Of a stretch of 64,000 nucleotides of DNA, positions 24,504 to 38,913 are shown in pieces. The translations under genes were made by a program, and so were the position numbers. The notes beneath the pieces were generated by a model. It was not told where the DNA came from. It saw only the letters and a program-made list of their open reading frames with translations, and searched no databases. Source of the stretch: Diphasiastrum complanatum (lineage: Eukaryota; Streptophyta; Lycopodiopsida; Lycopodiales; Lycopodiaceae); contig CM055095.1 of the NCBI GenBank assembly GCA_029204225.1, positions 31,820,936-31,884,935 of the forward strand, written 5' to 3'. The first letter of the stretch is position 1. Each line of letters begins with the position of its first letter.

Positions 24504-24517
24504 ATGGTATCAGAGCC
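24504..24517 (+). promoter_or_regulatory. retrotransposon primer-binding site
   Basis: ATGGTATCAGAGCC, the tRNA-iMet type, upstream of the gag at 25174. Confidence 0.8.
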
Positions 24518-24866
24518 AAGTCTAAGAGCATAGCTAATGATCTAGATCTCATTAATTTGTAGAAAACATTGGTGCTAAAATCAAGTTGAGAGAGAGCGGG
24601 TGTGATTACTTCAAGTTTTGAAGTCCATATGTGGATCTGAGTTGCAGGTGTACTTCTCACACGTGTGAGAGATTGTTGTACCTGTATCTGCTTCATATTT
24701 AAGAGATCTTCAAATTTTTGTTTCATACAAGCTTGTGAGAGTTTAGTGTGTGATTTGCTTTGTAAAAATCAATTGCTTCTTGAGAGATTTGATGTAAATT
24801 GGTGATAGATCATTATGACATCACTTAATCATTGATAGAGAGTGAGGAGGCTGATGCTTTAAATCC

Positions 24867-24868
<2 letters not shown>

Positions 24869-24899
<31 letters not shown>
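24869..24899. repeat. (GA)n microsatellite
   Basis: A run of about 31 bp inside the untranslated leader of the copia element. Confidence 0.9.
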
Positions 24900-24904
<5 letters not shown>

Positions 24905-25173
24905 GAGACTAAAAGTCAATTTGAATCACCATAGGAATGTCGATGATGTGATAAGGGCCTTCACCAGTGACAAGCTCTTCCAAGAGTCAAATCCAATCAA
25001 TCATTGTGAATAGTGAGTGTAGAATTTTTTCTCTAAGTTCTTTTGAATTCAAGATCATTTAAGATCTTGCTTCTTGAGTTTGAGTGATTCAATAGAGTTG
25101 CTTGTGAGGCAAAAATTCTGAAAAAGAGAGCAAGGAGAGCCAAGAAGTACATAAGTGTACTTGAATCTAGTAA

Positions 25174-25750
25174 GATGGGATCTAAAGGTGCATACCTTCT
25201 AGAAGCTAGTGAGAGGCTCAATTCTAGTAACTATTCAATATGGAAATTAAAGTGAGAATGGAGTCACTTTTAGTGCTCCAAGGTCTCTTTGAACTTGTCA
25301 TTGTTGAGGAGGAAGAGCCTCAAGGTGGACAAGAACTAGTGAGGTACAAAAAGGAAGCTAGGCTAGCATTGCATTGCATCAAAATGAATGTTAGCAATCA
25401 ACTTCTAAAAAAAGTAGCTTCATGTGTCTCGGCCAAGGAGTCTTGGGACTCCTAGAAAGGGATCTATGAATCTAAGAATACCTCTAGAGTGCTAATGTTA
25501 AGAAATAAAGTTTTAAGCATTCGCAAAGTATTGTCTCCAAAATAGAAAGCAAGTTGGAGATCCAATTCTCGAGGATCCCCCAAATGGAGTCTATTAGCTC
25601 TAGTATTAAAGAGATCTTGGAAAAAAAAAAGAAATTCGAACGGAAGGGAAGTCTATTCGAAAGTAAACATACAAAGTCCTATGAACTGGCATTCGTTTTC
25701 AAGAATGAATACACAAGGCCTTCACAACAATATCACAAAGAAAGAAAAAT
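25174..25750 (+). pseudogene. copia family B gag, 5' part
   Basis: It starts ATGGGATCTAAAGG (MGSKGAYLLEASERLNSSNY, SIWKLK), then shifts frame at about 25250 into VRMESLLVLQGLFELVI, LALHCIKMNVSNQLLKKVAS and CVSAKESWDS. A stop at 25455 follows. It continues as YESKNTSRVLMLRNKVLSI and then diverges. The family matches the gags at 29263 (minus) and 38913 (minus). There is no zinc knuckle or pol, and it is cut at about 25755 by an oppositely oriented PBS. Confidence 0.8.
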
Positions 25751-25756
25751 AGTAGA

Positions 25757-25772
25757 CCTTGGCTCTGATACC
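25757..25772 (-). promoter_or_regulatory. primer-binding site of a minus-strand element
   Basis: GGCTCTGATACCAAAC, the reverse complement of a TTTGGTATCAGAGCC-type PBS. A minus-strand 5' LTR starting TGTGAACTTGAAG at about 25776 should follow, but its far end was not found. Confidence 0.6.
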
Positions 25773-27762
<1,990 letters not shown>

Positions 27763-28167
27763 TCAACGGACATTTCTCAAATAAACATTTAAAATTTCTG
27801 GATATTCTTGGAAGAATTCTTCTTCCATCCGTCTTGCATCCGTAGTAGTATAGTTTTTAAACTTGAGGAGATATAATGTAAAAGTTATTCCCTTTCTTCT
27901 CGTTCTTGTCTTGTGCATCAAGATCTGCTCAGGTTGAAGGATTTCTTCAGTTCCTTGAACTTCTGGAGGTTCGAAATTTCTAAGTCCTTTAGGTTCTGGA
28001 CCATTGAATTTTTTTAGCAAGCTTACATGGAATTTGTTATGGATTTTCCAAGTAATAAGTAAGTCAAGTTCACATGTAACCTCATTGATTACTTTCTTGA
28101 CTTTAAAAGGTCCATAATACTTTTGGGCTAGTTTTGGGTAAAGTTTCATGCTGCCTTTTCTTTTCAA
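27763..28167 (-). pseudogene. Ty3/gypsy integrase C-terminus with degenerate chromodomain
   Basis: A 134-codon open stretch gives KLAQKYYGPFKVKKVINEVT, FHVSLLKKF (the conserved VFHVSxLK motif after the integrase core), EEILQPEQIL and then YLLKFKNYTTTDARRMEEEF, which matches the chromodomain WLVKWxGYxxxxATWE segment with its aromatic cage partly lost. It marks the 3' end of a chromovirus pol. It abuts copia protease sequence at 28168-28170 with no spacer, so this is a recombination or insertion junction. Confidence 0.75.
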
Positions 28168-28169
28168 AT

Positions 28170-29263
28170 TTAAAGAACATTATCAAGATTCATCCTTTTG
28201 GATGATCCAACATACAAGGGAATTGTTCCTATTCCACTTATCTTGCATTCTTGACTACTTGCAGTATAGATTGATCTATGTAAATCATTGTAAGAAAGTA
28301 AAGTGGAGAATATGTCCTTTTGATATGTCATGTGGGAACTGGCCCCACTATCAATCCACAAAGAATCATTGGTGTTGCTCTTGGATGATGGTGGTTTGTT
28401 GGAAACCATCAAGGATGACTCTTCATCCTCCTCCTCCTCCTGATGTGCAATGTTGCTTTATTTGCTCTCTTGTGCCTTCTTCTTCTTGAGACATTTTGAT
28501 GCAAAATGTCCTTTTTTTCCACATAAAAAACATTTGTACTTGGACTTGTCTTTGATCTTGCCCTTTGAGCTTGAAGCCTCATCCTCTTTCTTGATCTCCT
28601 TGAAGTGCTTCTTCTTGCCATTGGTCTTCCTCTTGGCTTTGAATGAGAAATTAGCTTTCTCATCACCATCCTACACAGAAATAGCATTCATTCTTGCATT
28701 GGTATGCATCATCCTACACTCTTCAACCACTAATACATTGTGTAGCTTTTCTATAGTGGGCAAAGTGTCTTGGATTGCAAAGCCTTGGACCAAATCACTC
28801 CCTACACCATTGAGGACAATCTGAACAAGCTCACTATCTTGAATCTTCTCTCCAATGGAAGCTAATTGAGAGACTTGATTCTTAGCACATAAACCTTTGC
28901 ACTCTCATCACTTCTCTTCATGCTTTGCAGAATCTGATTCCCAAGCATGAGAACCCTTGAAGTGTTACTAGACTCATAGATTGGTCTTAGAGATTCCCAA
29001 GCCTCTTTAGCACTGGTACAAGCTGATACTTCTCTCAATAAATCATTGCTTACATTCATCTTCACACAGTGAAGTGCAAGCCTAGATCTTTTTTTGTATT
29101 TAGCTAACTCCTGTGCACCTAGAGGTTCATCTTCCTCATCAATCAAAAACACATATAGATCCTGGAGCATCATGAGTGACTCCATCCTCACTTTCCAAAT
29201 AGCATAATTAGTAGAATTTAACCTCTCACTAGCTTCTAGAAGGTATGCTCCAGCAGATTTCAT
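28170..29263 (-). pseudogene. copia family B gag and protease
   Basis: Gag starts at ATG 29263 (LLEASERLNSTNYAIWKVRM, LALHCVKMNVSNDLLREVSA, SNTSRVLMLGNQILQS) and runs open to 28865. Frameshifted frames then carry the zinc knuckle CFLCGKKGHFASKC near 28500. The protease stretch 28412-28170 has LWIDSGASSHMT (the copia aspartic protease DSGA motif). There is no integrase or RT; gypsy sequence begins instead. A matching PBS lies upstream at 30250-30266, with the leader between. Confidence 0.85.
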
Positions 29264-30249
29264 CTTACTAGTAAGATTCTACACACAAGATATAGATTTG
29301 TTTGAACCTTAAACTCACAAAGGTTTCTAACTTGCAGTGTTTTACTCAAATATTGACTTCTAATCCAACAGATGGACTTGTAAGCACAGTTCTATTACTC
29401 CCTCACAAAGCTGGAATGAAGATAAGATGAAGTGAAAACTACTCTCAACAAATCTTGCCAATCTTGGTTATTTTGGGACAAAAACTGACGCTATCTCTCT
29501 CATTCACTTTGATGTATATTCAAGACCTGGTTTCCACTTTAAGAAGGTCTGAAATCATCCTAGATTAATTAGTTTTCACATTAGAGGAGTTTTGAGCTCC
29601 AAAAAGACCCTTTAAGAATTCATGCAAGATGTAGTTTATATTATTAAAATATTATAATACTAATACTTTTGATTTGCCATAGCTTTTTAATCATAGCTCA
29701 GAAGTATGTCATCTAACATATCATTTTAAAGCCCTTGTCGAGCGCTTTCCAATACACCAGACTCTGCTAAATTCATACTTACCACTAAAAAGTTATGCCA
29801 TTTTTAGTGTGGAATCAAAATGTGGACTCAAAAAATTACGTTACGTAGATTTCAAATTTGAGTGTTTTGATTGGTCCATGTGTAAGAAAAAATTCAGAAA
29901 AAATATAAAAAGAATCTTTACAAAGGGTCTTTTTTGGATTTAGAACTCCTCTAATGTGAAACAAATTCAAAACTAACTAATGGCAAGTGATCTTGGTAGC
30001 TTAGCCTAGGATTTGCACCAAATATTATATCAAACTCACACCAGATGAAAATACAGTGATTCAATGAATATGGGATTTTAAATGCTGGTTCATAAATGCC
30101 CACACGTGTGAACAGTACGGATTTTGATCCTGAAAAAGTTTGGGATCAAATCCCCTCACCAAAACCTGGATACTAGCTTGCCCTTCCAATACTAGTTGTT
30201 TGCACCAAAACCTGCTAAAATTGGATTAGTTTCAAACACTGATCAATAG
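29264..30249 (-). repeat. copia leader containing a fold-back family relative
   Basis: At 29640-29890 the words CTTGTCGAGCGCTTTCCAA, AAAGTTATGCC and TACGTTACGTAGATTTCAAA match the repeat at 8320-8805. The rest is untranslated. CACACGTGTG occurs at 30101-30110, close to the PBS. Confidence 0.5.
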
Positions 30250-30266
30250 CCTTGTACTTGGCTCTA
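30250..30266 (-). promoter_or_regulatory. primer-binding site (minus strand)
   Basis: TTGGCTCTAATACCATG, a one-base variant of the tRNA-iMet PBS complement. The minus-strand 5' LTR would start at 30266-30267 and carries CACACGTGTG at 30452-30461. Confidence 0.65.
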
Positions 30267-31439
30267 ATACCATGTTAAAAGTACAGTACTAAGGACCATA
30301 AATGGATCTTTGAATGATCCACAAGGTTGATTGTGTGATTGTTAAACAATCTATCAGATACTAGTCATCAAAAAACAAGATCTAGTTTAGCAACTTGATG
30401 GAAAACAAGTAGAGACAATCAAAGCATTGATCAATAACTATAATTCAACTCCACACGTGTGGAAATAAGGCTGTAGTATGGCCTGTAGACAGTGTTTAGA
30501 ATGTGCCAAAGCTGGGTTTCATTGGAATTAAAAGTAATCACCATATAATGAGAGGAAACTCGAGTTTCTCCTTGAGGCTTCAAAAAGTTTCTATTTCCTC
30601 ACTATGAAGAATGAGAATACATAGTAAAAGACACTTCCTTTGCTAAGTTAGGTGAAAATCCAGCATGTAATAAGGAAGTAGACTCAACTTTCTTGCCCTA
30701 ATGTGAAAACCCTAGCCTAGATCCAAGAGTCATGCTTTGTAGGTGCATGGTAGGTACAAATCTCATCATAAATCATGGTCTAGATTCTACAAAGTAGGAA
30801 TCACTACCAAATGGACACAACCACTCCTCTTTACTCGTGGTAACCTACTTTAGGTGTGAATGTACAAGTGGCACTTTGGCTATTCAAGTAACCAACAAAC
30901 AATATTGACAAAATGTACAATATTCTACATGGCTAGATTTGCCAATGTAGGCAATTTTTCACATTGTTTACTCACTCTGATCAGAACATGGACGTGTACG
31001 ACTCCTCAGTTTTTGATCAGACGATGGTTGTCTTTGATGCCTGAGGAACTCACGATATCATACTACTCTTTCATTTATTTTAGAACTATACATCACGTTG
31101 AATCTGATTTCAGTAGTACCACATACAAACCATCTCCAATCTCTTCGGTGGACTATACTCTTGTTTTAGAGTATGAATTAATTTTTAAGATCTTGTTGGG
31201 CAATCAGAACGCATAAAGTTGTAATTATCTTTAGCATAACCTGTCTATTAGACTGTTTTTGCACCTAGTAGCCAATCAGAATGAGAGAGCTGTTTCGCAA
31301 TATTCCCGCTCTCTTCTTCGTTCTCGTTCTTCCTATCTCCCTTACCCCATCAATAGGCATGGCATAAGCCTCATGTAAAGAGCCCCCTTAAGAAAACAAC
31401 TCTACCGCACAAATCAGATATCGAATGAAGCCGGAGGTC
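30267..31439. other. probable 5' LTR, then unassigned DNA
   Basis: The left part follows the PBS and should be LTR. An ORF at 30860-31216 (118 codons) is non-repetitive but unrecognised and has no supporting context. Confidence 0.35.
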
Positions 31440-32515
<1,076 letters not shown>

Positions 32516-32719
32516 CAGGCCTACGTTTTGATGCCTTCCCAGCCCTTCACAACTGAATTTTTATTTATAGAAATGCATTTTTATTTCAGCCTAAAAGTCT
32601 GATAATTTAAAAGATGCATAAAGCGCCCTTCAAATTTAGTGAGATCCTTGATAATGAAAGGCCCTTTTGTTTAACACCTTTCACCATGAAAATATGTACA
32701 TGCCCTTCAAAACACAGTC
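32516..32719. other. spacer
   Basis: No feature seen. Confidence 0.3.
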
Positions 32720-32960
32720 CTAGGGCCCACCAAAAAACAAATGATGAATAAGAGTGTGTGTGGGTAAAGGGTAATTTGAATTTGGAGTGGGCCCCTTAGA
32801 TGCAGGCATGGGGAGGAGGGGCATGCATCCTGTTCCCCATACATGCATCCTCCTGCCCATCATTTTTTGTTAAAAAAAGTGTATGCATGGGTGAGAGGAG
32901 GAGGATGCATGGGGCCCCTCACCCATGCATAAAAGTGTATGTGGTCGAGACGTATGGATG
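32720..32960. repeat. ATGCAT-rich inverted repeats
   Basis: GCATGCATCC, CATGCATCCTCC, GTATGCATGGGTGAG, GATGCATGGGG and CTCACCCATGCAT occur within 150 bp. TATGCATGGGTGAG (32882-32895) and CTCACCCATGCATA (32919-32932) are a perfect 14-bp inverted pair. Confidence 0.75.
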
Positions 32961-33256
32961 ATGCTCAAAGCGGGCGATCTACTTAGCCATCATCCCCCTC
33001 CCCATGGTCTGTGGCAGAACATTCTTTTCATTTTCAATTTTGCGAGACGATGCATTGCGCGTGCCCCTCCATGTTGCGTGGATGTCGGATAACTTGAAGA
33101 CGTCGGACAAGTCGATGACTTCGGACATGTCGACATAGACTATCATCAACTTTGCTTGTAGTTCTACAGATGTCGTGACTATGCCAATATTTACAACAAC
33201 TAGTAAATGAATCTAGATTAGCATGAAATAAGGATGGAGAGGATAGAAATCCAACA
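32961..33256 (-). repeat. 3' LTR of a minus-strand copia family A element (left end uncertain)
   Basis: On the minus strand it starts TGTTGGATTTCTATCC at 33256, preceded by the PPT AAGTGGGGG. It shares GATTCATT and the CGACATGTCCGA / CGACTTGTCCGAC words with the LTR at 21415. The LTR probably extends further left, but the boundary is not visible. Confidence 0.65.
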
Positions 33257-33269
33257 CCCCCACTTAATC

Positions 33270-35155
33270 TGGATTCTTAAATGTCTTGATTCTCAAATTC
33301 AAGATAACACAGAAATTGTTGTGTGCTTCGTGATTCAATCCCTTTGTGAATATGTCAGCTACCGTGTACTGTGTTCTGCAAAATTTTAGGCTCACCTCCT
33401 TGTTGAGTACGTTATCCTTGTATAGTGATATCCGATCTCGATGTGCTTGCTCCTAGAATGAAATCTAAGATTAATTGACAATGCAATTGCACTCTGATTG
33501 TTGCACTGGATCATAGTTGGAGCATGTTGTCTGAGACCAATATCAGACAATAAATTCCTCAACTAGATTGCCTCTTTGGTAGCTTGAGAGGCTACAATGT
33601 ACTCTGACTCTGTCAAAGACATTGCAATAGAGGTTTGCTTACGACTATTCCAAGATATCGACGGACCATTGTTGAGTAGAAAAACATATCCAAAAGTCGA
33701 TTTTTTGGTGTCGATGTCACCTGCCCAATTGCATCTGTATATCCATGAAGAGTATGGATATCGGATGGATCTCCATCACCATAGCAGATGCATAGGTCCA
33801 TAGTAGCTCGTACATATCTGATTACTCTGAAAAGAGCTTTCCAATGGATCATGCCAGGATTGGTCATGGACTGACTCAAGGAACTAATGGTGTATGCAAG
33901 ATTTGGCCTAGTCGAGATCATTGCATACATTAGGGATCCGTTAATAGATTAGTATGGATACCCCTTCATTTCGACCTTCTCCTCATTGGTCTGAGGGCAC
34001 TGTTCTTTGGATAATATGAGACCTGGATCCATGGGATTATGTACAGGCTTGCAATTCATAAAATTGAACTTCATCAGCAAGTTATTAAAGTACCTCTACT
34101 GGGTAATATACAGAAGTCTTCAACTTCTGTCTATGTGGATCTGAATCTTGAGACAATAGTGAGCTTCTCCAAGATCTATCATCTCGAATTCTTGGGATAG
34201 CATTCTCTTTGAAGGTCAACATATCATTCACATAAAGTGTGTTGATGACAAAGAATTGATTAACAACTTTGTAATACACATTACAATCTACAGAGCTAGG
34301 TTGAAAACCATGATCGATCAAGAACGTGTTGATTCAATGAAACCATTGCTCTAGAAGATTGTTTTAGACCGCAAAGCTTTGTGGAGTTTGCGTATATGGT
34401 CTTCACGACCATTGAGGATGTAGCCTTCTGGCTGGATCATGTAGATGTCCTCCTCAATAACTCCATTGAGGAATGCAGTTTGTACATCCATCTGAAGTAC
34501 CTCAAGATTTGTTGGAGTAGCATAAGAAAGTAGGAGTCGAATAGAAGTGTGCTTGACAACTGGGCTGAAGGTCTCGAAGTAATCAATGTTGGGAATTTGT
34601 GAAAATATCCTTGCCACAAGTCGAGCTTTCCTTCTGTCAATGCTCCCATCTACTTTGTATTTAATCTTGAAGATCCATTTGCAGTCAATAATCTTTCTAT
34701 TTGCTGGTAGGTCAGTGACAGTCCAAGTGTTGTTCCTCAGCAGTGAGTTGTACTCTTTGTCCATTGCCTTTTTCCAGAGATCTGAGTCAGCCTGTGACAA
34801 TGCTTCCTCAACCATGGTTGGCTCTTGAATAGAATAGTGATCAAATTCATCAGTATATCAGAGAGGCTGAGATCAAATTCTTGATGATCTCTTGGTTGAA
34901 GCTTGTGGCTGTGAAGTCCGACTTCCTGTCGGTTGTGTCCAGCATGTCGGCGGGCATGTCGGACAGATTTGCTACTCCTATCCTGCTCATCATCATCTTC
35001 GATCTTCTGCTTGGTGTCGGCTGCACGAGCTTGCTGATACGGTTGCTTCTTCTTCTTGCCGTTGTTGAACTTCAAGATTCAAAAGTCCTAGATTTCATGA
35101 TTTGGTCTCTTGCAATATCTGCAAAAGAGTCTTTTCTTGTTGTTCTGAATAGGTG
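33270..35155 (-). pseudogene. copia family A: gag zinc knuckle, RT, RNase H
   Basis: On the minus strand, following the gag at 40738-41422 after removal of the nested element: zinc knuckle words LFCRYCKRPNHEI (35120-35080), a basic linker, then the RT. The open part 34815-34351 has EEALSQADSDLWKKAMDKEY, CKWIFKIKYK, ARLVARIFSQIPNIDYFETF and LEVLQMDVQTAFLNGVIEED. Then LYVNDMLTF, the catalytic YVDD as YVND, lies in 34321-34085. RNase H follows (ISTRPNLAYTISSLSQSM, 33930-33613, then ALSINLRFHSRSKHIEI). Protease and integrase are absent, so the copy was internally deleted. Stops and the mutated DD make it dead. Confidence 0.85.
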
Positions 35156-35160
35156 GCTGA
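35156..35160. repeat. target-site duplication, left
   Basis: GCTGA, repeated exactly at 40733-40737. Confidence 0.95.
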
Positions 35161-35807
35161 TGTGAAAAATACAGATCCTAAGTGGATCTAAACTCCAAGA
35201 TCATTGGCTTGAATGCTTGCACTCCAAACTACATAAGCTAGGAATTGGCAACACATTCTATGCTACCTAGAATGCAAAGAACTTGATCAAAAAGCATTTA
35301 TCACAAATGGAAACTTCCATAAACATCAAGTGCGGCCCAAAATAGCATTATACAGTCCATAATACATCAGCCTACCACTTTTGGAAAGCACCTAAGATTA
35401 TACACACAAAGCTTGAACTCAATCACTACACAATGCCAACAATGGAAGGAGAACCCAATAGAAAAATCTCTCATTAAGCAAATGAATACAATGGATCTGC
35501 TCCAACCTGTTTCTCCACGGCCTACCTGCTATATATAGCTGAGAGAGATGACTCTCTCTCCTCTCTCTAGACCCTCCTTACCTAAAATATGCCCTATATA
35601 GGTAAAATTGGCATATATGTCCAAAATACATGAAAATGGACTCATTTCGAAGGTCTTGAAGTTTGACACTTCTTCATACTGAAAAAATACACTTACTAAA
35701 AATATCTAGACCTGTTTCACACGTGTGAAAAGTCAGATCCTAAACTATGTGCCATTTTTAGCAATTTTGGCCTAAAACTAGACAAGGAAATGTTGACAAT
35801 TTTCACA
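35161..35807 (-). repeat. 3' LTR of the nested element
   Basis: On the minus strand it is TGTGAAAATTGTC...TTTTTCACA, with a TG..CA border. It holds the palindrome TTCACACGTGTGAA (35716-35729), a TATA-like CTATATATAG (35529-35538) and a CT/GA-rich patch. Confidence 0.97.
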
Positions 35808-35817
35808 CTCCCTCTTC
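35808..35817 (-). promoter_or_regulatory. polypurine tract
   Basis: On the minus strand GAAGAGGGAG lies immediately before the 3' LTR, overlapping no coding sequence; the ORF stop is at 35823-35821. Confidence 0.8.
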
Positions 35818-35820
35818 AAC

Positions 35821-38800
35821 TTAACTTGCTAGTTTTACAACACTACTTTGTTCCAACTTAAGAATGATCTCCATCATCAGAATAGATCTCTTCTCAAGGA
35901 TCCTAATATGTACAAAATAGGACACAACATAATTGATATAGATAATAGTGTCCATATAGGATGCTTCACTATTTCTTACATCAATTTTACATAGAATCAT
36001 AAAAATGGTACATGTAAAAGAACATAGAATCTCAATTAATGAATTCCTCCATGTATCCATCTCTGGTTTCTCTATAAAATAGCAGCAAACAAGTTGTAAA
36101 TGAAAGTGATCAACAAGTGTTTGCATGCCTCCTCCACATTTCACTATACATATAGTGAATGCAACATGTATCTCCATGAATGAACTTCCATCACCACCTT
36201 GCCTTTGTAGATCTTCAATCCATGAAAGCCTTTGAGTGAATGAATGCCAAAAAGATGTGTTCCCTACTCCATTTGAATGACCAAAACCTGAACTTGAAAT
36301 ACTTGAAGTACCTCCACAAGATTTGCACACAACGCTTGATCCTACAATGTCAACAAGTTGCCAATTTGCCAACACTAGAATACTAGATCTTGAACTTTGT
36401 TCAAAAGAAAACATATTGACCACTTCAATACCTTTCAAGATCTGAATGAATTCATGTACTTGATCATACAAACCAGCAATGATAACTATTCCATCTCCAA
36501 GATCCAAAGGATGCAAAACTATGGAACTAGTTTTATTGAAATTTGACAATTTCAACACATTGACATAACAATGTTCATACATGAGATTAGGCAAGTGAGG
36601 TAGAGTAAGAAGACACTTCCTTGCAGCTCCAAAGACCTTACTTGAACCTTCAAGAACCTGTAAAAACAGATCCAAAATGCCTTGACCATTTGTCTCTTCT
36701 TTGATGCTTTTCACTAGCTTCGAATTGCCACTTGTCTCTTGGTGTTGATGAAGCAATCCAAGATCAACCTCTTGATCTTCCAATAAGACATCAAAGATCT
36801 TGCATATGTGAACATCTTCAGATCTGAAACTCTGAAGATACTCCCTCTCAAACACATGATTAAGATCCCACAAGATCTCATCAATGCTCAAATTTGACCC
36901 TTCACTATAGTTAGTGAAAACAATGCCACCATCATAAACCAAAAGATAGATTCCAACATTTCCATTTAACATGAAGTAGAGTAGGTGAAGATGAGTATCA
37001 AACCTAATCAAAACAGCCCTCTTGAGTTCATAACAAACCTCAATAAGCTCACCAATGATATCTCCCTTGCCTTGAAGAAGTTGCCACTTGAGTTGCTCCA
37101 TGTAGTCTTCTTCAACCAACCTTTTGCCATCTTGACCATGAATGAACAATCCACCACAATCATAGAATGCTTTGAGTTGATGAAGAGATGTTAGATCCAT
37201 GCTTTGGATCTTCCCAAGAACCACTCTTCCATTGCCCTTTCCTTCACAAGACTCCCTCTTAATGCTAGCACCACAAAAGTTAGAAACCTCCCTCTTGATA
37301 GTTGCACCATAAGAAGTAGAAGACTCTTGAATATTAGAAGCCAAGAAAAGAATCCTTAGTACCTTCAACATAAGAGTGATTGAAGTACTCTCTCTTTTCA
37401 AACATGAACTTCTACTCAATGATTTAGGTAATGAGTCATATGATAATGATTCTTCCTCACTATCGTTCATAAAAACATCATTCAAAGTACATCCTACTTT
37501 GAACACTTCACATACTTCTCTTCCTTTTGACTTGTGATCTCCCTCACCAAGTCTCATGATAGAAACCTTTGATCTACTCTTTTTATGAAGAAATGTGACA
37601 CCACTTGTTGCACAAATGACTTTATCACAAAAAGATGTAAAAGAACCATTTCCTTCAAGCATGCTCAAAGCACCATCATCTTTTCCCACATGATTACATA
37701 CATCAATATGAAAAGAATTAGAAGAACAACCATCTTCTTGCAAAGAATGACACTTAGCATCTCCATCTTTTTCCATATGAACAAACAAGTCATTAGCAAC
37801 AATCACTTCCAAAGAAGAATCTTCATCAACTCCATTGATGAAGTTAGCTCCTTCCTTACCTTTTCCATTTTTGCACTTGCCATCTAGCACCATTGAAGAA
37901 CCACCAAGCCTTGGAAGTCCATGAGTAGAAGAGTACAAACATGATGCTAATTTAGCTCCACATGACTCCATATGACTAGTAGGTAACACTAGTGCATCTT
38001 CAAGATCCAATGGATCCAAAAAATTGACCATAGATTCACCAAAGCTTGCCAAGTTAGCACAACAATTATCATCTCCAAGAAGTACATTAGATCTCAACCT
38101 AGATCTAGCATTTTGTTTCTTATGGCATTCATTTGCAAAATGTCCTTTTATCCCACAATAAAAGCACTTGAACTTTGACTTATTGTTCTTAGTAGAAGAG
38201 GAAGAGGAAGAGTGATCATCATGATCAAAGTTACCACCTTTGGACCATTTCCCTTTGCCTTTACCTTTGCCCTTGAATTTGCCTTTTGTGAAGAAAGCCT
38301 CTTCACCTCCACCTTGCAAGGATGCACCATCAAGCTTTGATTGCAACCTATGTTCTTCAGCCAATAATATTTCTTGCAAGTCAACCACACTTGGCAAGAC
38401 TCTTTGAATGGCAAAACTTTGCACAAGGTTAGCATGTTCATTTAGCAAACCATTCAACATAACTTGGACTATTTCACCATCTTTTATGTTCTCATCAATG
38501 CATGCTAAATCATCACTTAGGGACTTAACTCTCAAGATAAATGCATGAGCACTTTCACCCTCTCTTTGCCTACTAGAAAATATTTGTCTCCTTAGGGTCA
38601 ATACCCTAGATGTGGACTTTGATTCAAAGAGCTTCTTTAAGGCATTCCATGCCTCACTTGCACTTTGACACTTTCCAACTTCCTTGAGAAGTTCATTTGT
38701 AACATTCATTTTAATGATATGAAGAGCCCTTTTGGCCTTCTTATCAAACCTTTGTTGCTCTTGAAGTGTGAGAGGTCTCTCTTCAATTTCTGCAACTATG

Positions 38801-38913
38801 TCCATGAGTTCATTCAACTCAAGTAAGGACTCCATCCTCACTTTCCAAGTAGAGTAGTTTGATGAACTCAACCTTTCACTAGACTCTAGCATGATCCCAC
38901 CATTGGAAGCCAT
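35821..38913 (-). CDS. gag polyprotein with a 740-residue extension of unknown function
   Basis: A single 1030-codon frame starts at ATG 38913. Residues 1-230 are a copia UBN2-type gag (LESSERLSSSNYSTWKVRM, IKMNVTNELLKEVGKC, FESKSTSRVLTLRRQIFS). A Lys/Gly-rich stretch (GKFKGKGKGKGKWSKGG) follows, then a zinc knuckle CFYCGIKGHFANEC at about 250-263. After that there is no DSGA protease, integrase or RT. Residues ~285-1030 are non-repetitive and unrecognised, partly acidic and Ser-rich (285-560), then more hydrophobic (LHLLYFMLNGNVGIYLLVYD; ending in several Ile/Tyr-rich stretches that could be membrane-like). The absence of stops over 3.1 kb, with near-identical LTRs, fits a recent copy of an element whose ORF is kept intact. 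Confidence 0.9.
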   Translation of the reverse strand: MASNGGIMLESSERLSSSNYSTWKVRMESLLELNELMDIVAEIEERPLTLQEQQRFDKKAKRALHIIKMNVTNELLKEVGKCQSASEAWNALKKLFESKSTSRVLTLRRQIFSSRQREGESAHAFILRVKSLSDDLACIDENIKDGEIVQVMLNGLLNEHANLVQSFAIQRVLPSVVDLQEILLAEEHRLQSKLDGASLQGGGEEAFFTKGKFKGKGKGKGKWSKGGNFDHDDHSSSSSSTKNNKSKFKCFYCGIKGHFANECHKKQNARSRLRSNVLLGDDNCCANLASFGESMVNFLDPLDLEDALVLPTSHMESCGAKLASCLYSSTHGLPRLGGSSMVLDGKCKNGKGKEGANFINGVDEDSSLEVIVANDLFVHMEKDGDAKCHSLQEDGCSSNSFHIDVCNHVGKDDGALSMLEGNGSFTSFCDKVICATSGVTFLHKKSRSKVSIMRLGEGDHKSKGREVCEVFKVGCTLNDVFMNDSEEESLSYDSLPKSLSRSSCLKRESTSITLMLKVLRILFLASNIQESSTSYGATIKREVSNFCGASIKRESCEGKGNGRVVLGKIQSMDLTSLHQLKAFYDCGGLFIHGQDGKRLVEEDYMEQLKWQLLQGKGDIIGELIEVCYELKRAVLIRFDTHLHLLYFMLNGNVGIYLLVYDGGIVFTNYSEGSNLSIDEILWDLNHVFEREYLQSFRSEDVHICKIFDVLLEDQEVDLGLLHQHQETSGNSKLVKSIKEETNGQGILDLFLQVLEGSSKVFGAARKCLLTLPHLPNLMYEHCYVNVLKLSNFNKTSSIVLHPLDLGDGIVIIAGLYDQVHEFIQILKGIEVVNMFSFEQSSRSSILVLANWQLVDIVGSSVVCKSCGGTSSISSSGFGHSNGVGNTSFWHSFTQRLSWIEDLQRQGGDGSSFMEIHVAFTICIVKCGGGMQTLVDHFHLQLVCCYFIEKPEMDTWRNSLIEILCSFTCTIFMILCKIDVRNSEASYMDTIIYINYVVSYFVHIRILEKRSILMMEIILKLEQSSVVKLAS

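Noticed and set aside
30860-31216. 118-codon ORF as a gene
   Set aside because: No domain, no splice or promoter support, and lies in retroelement DNA.
36985-37887. Plus-strand ORFs inside 35821-38913
   Set aside because: Antisense shadows of the intact gag-type ORF.
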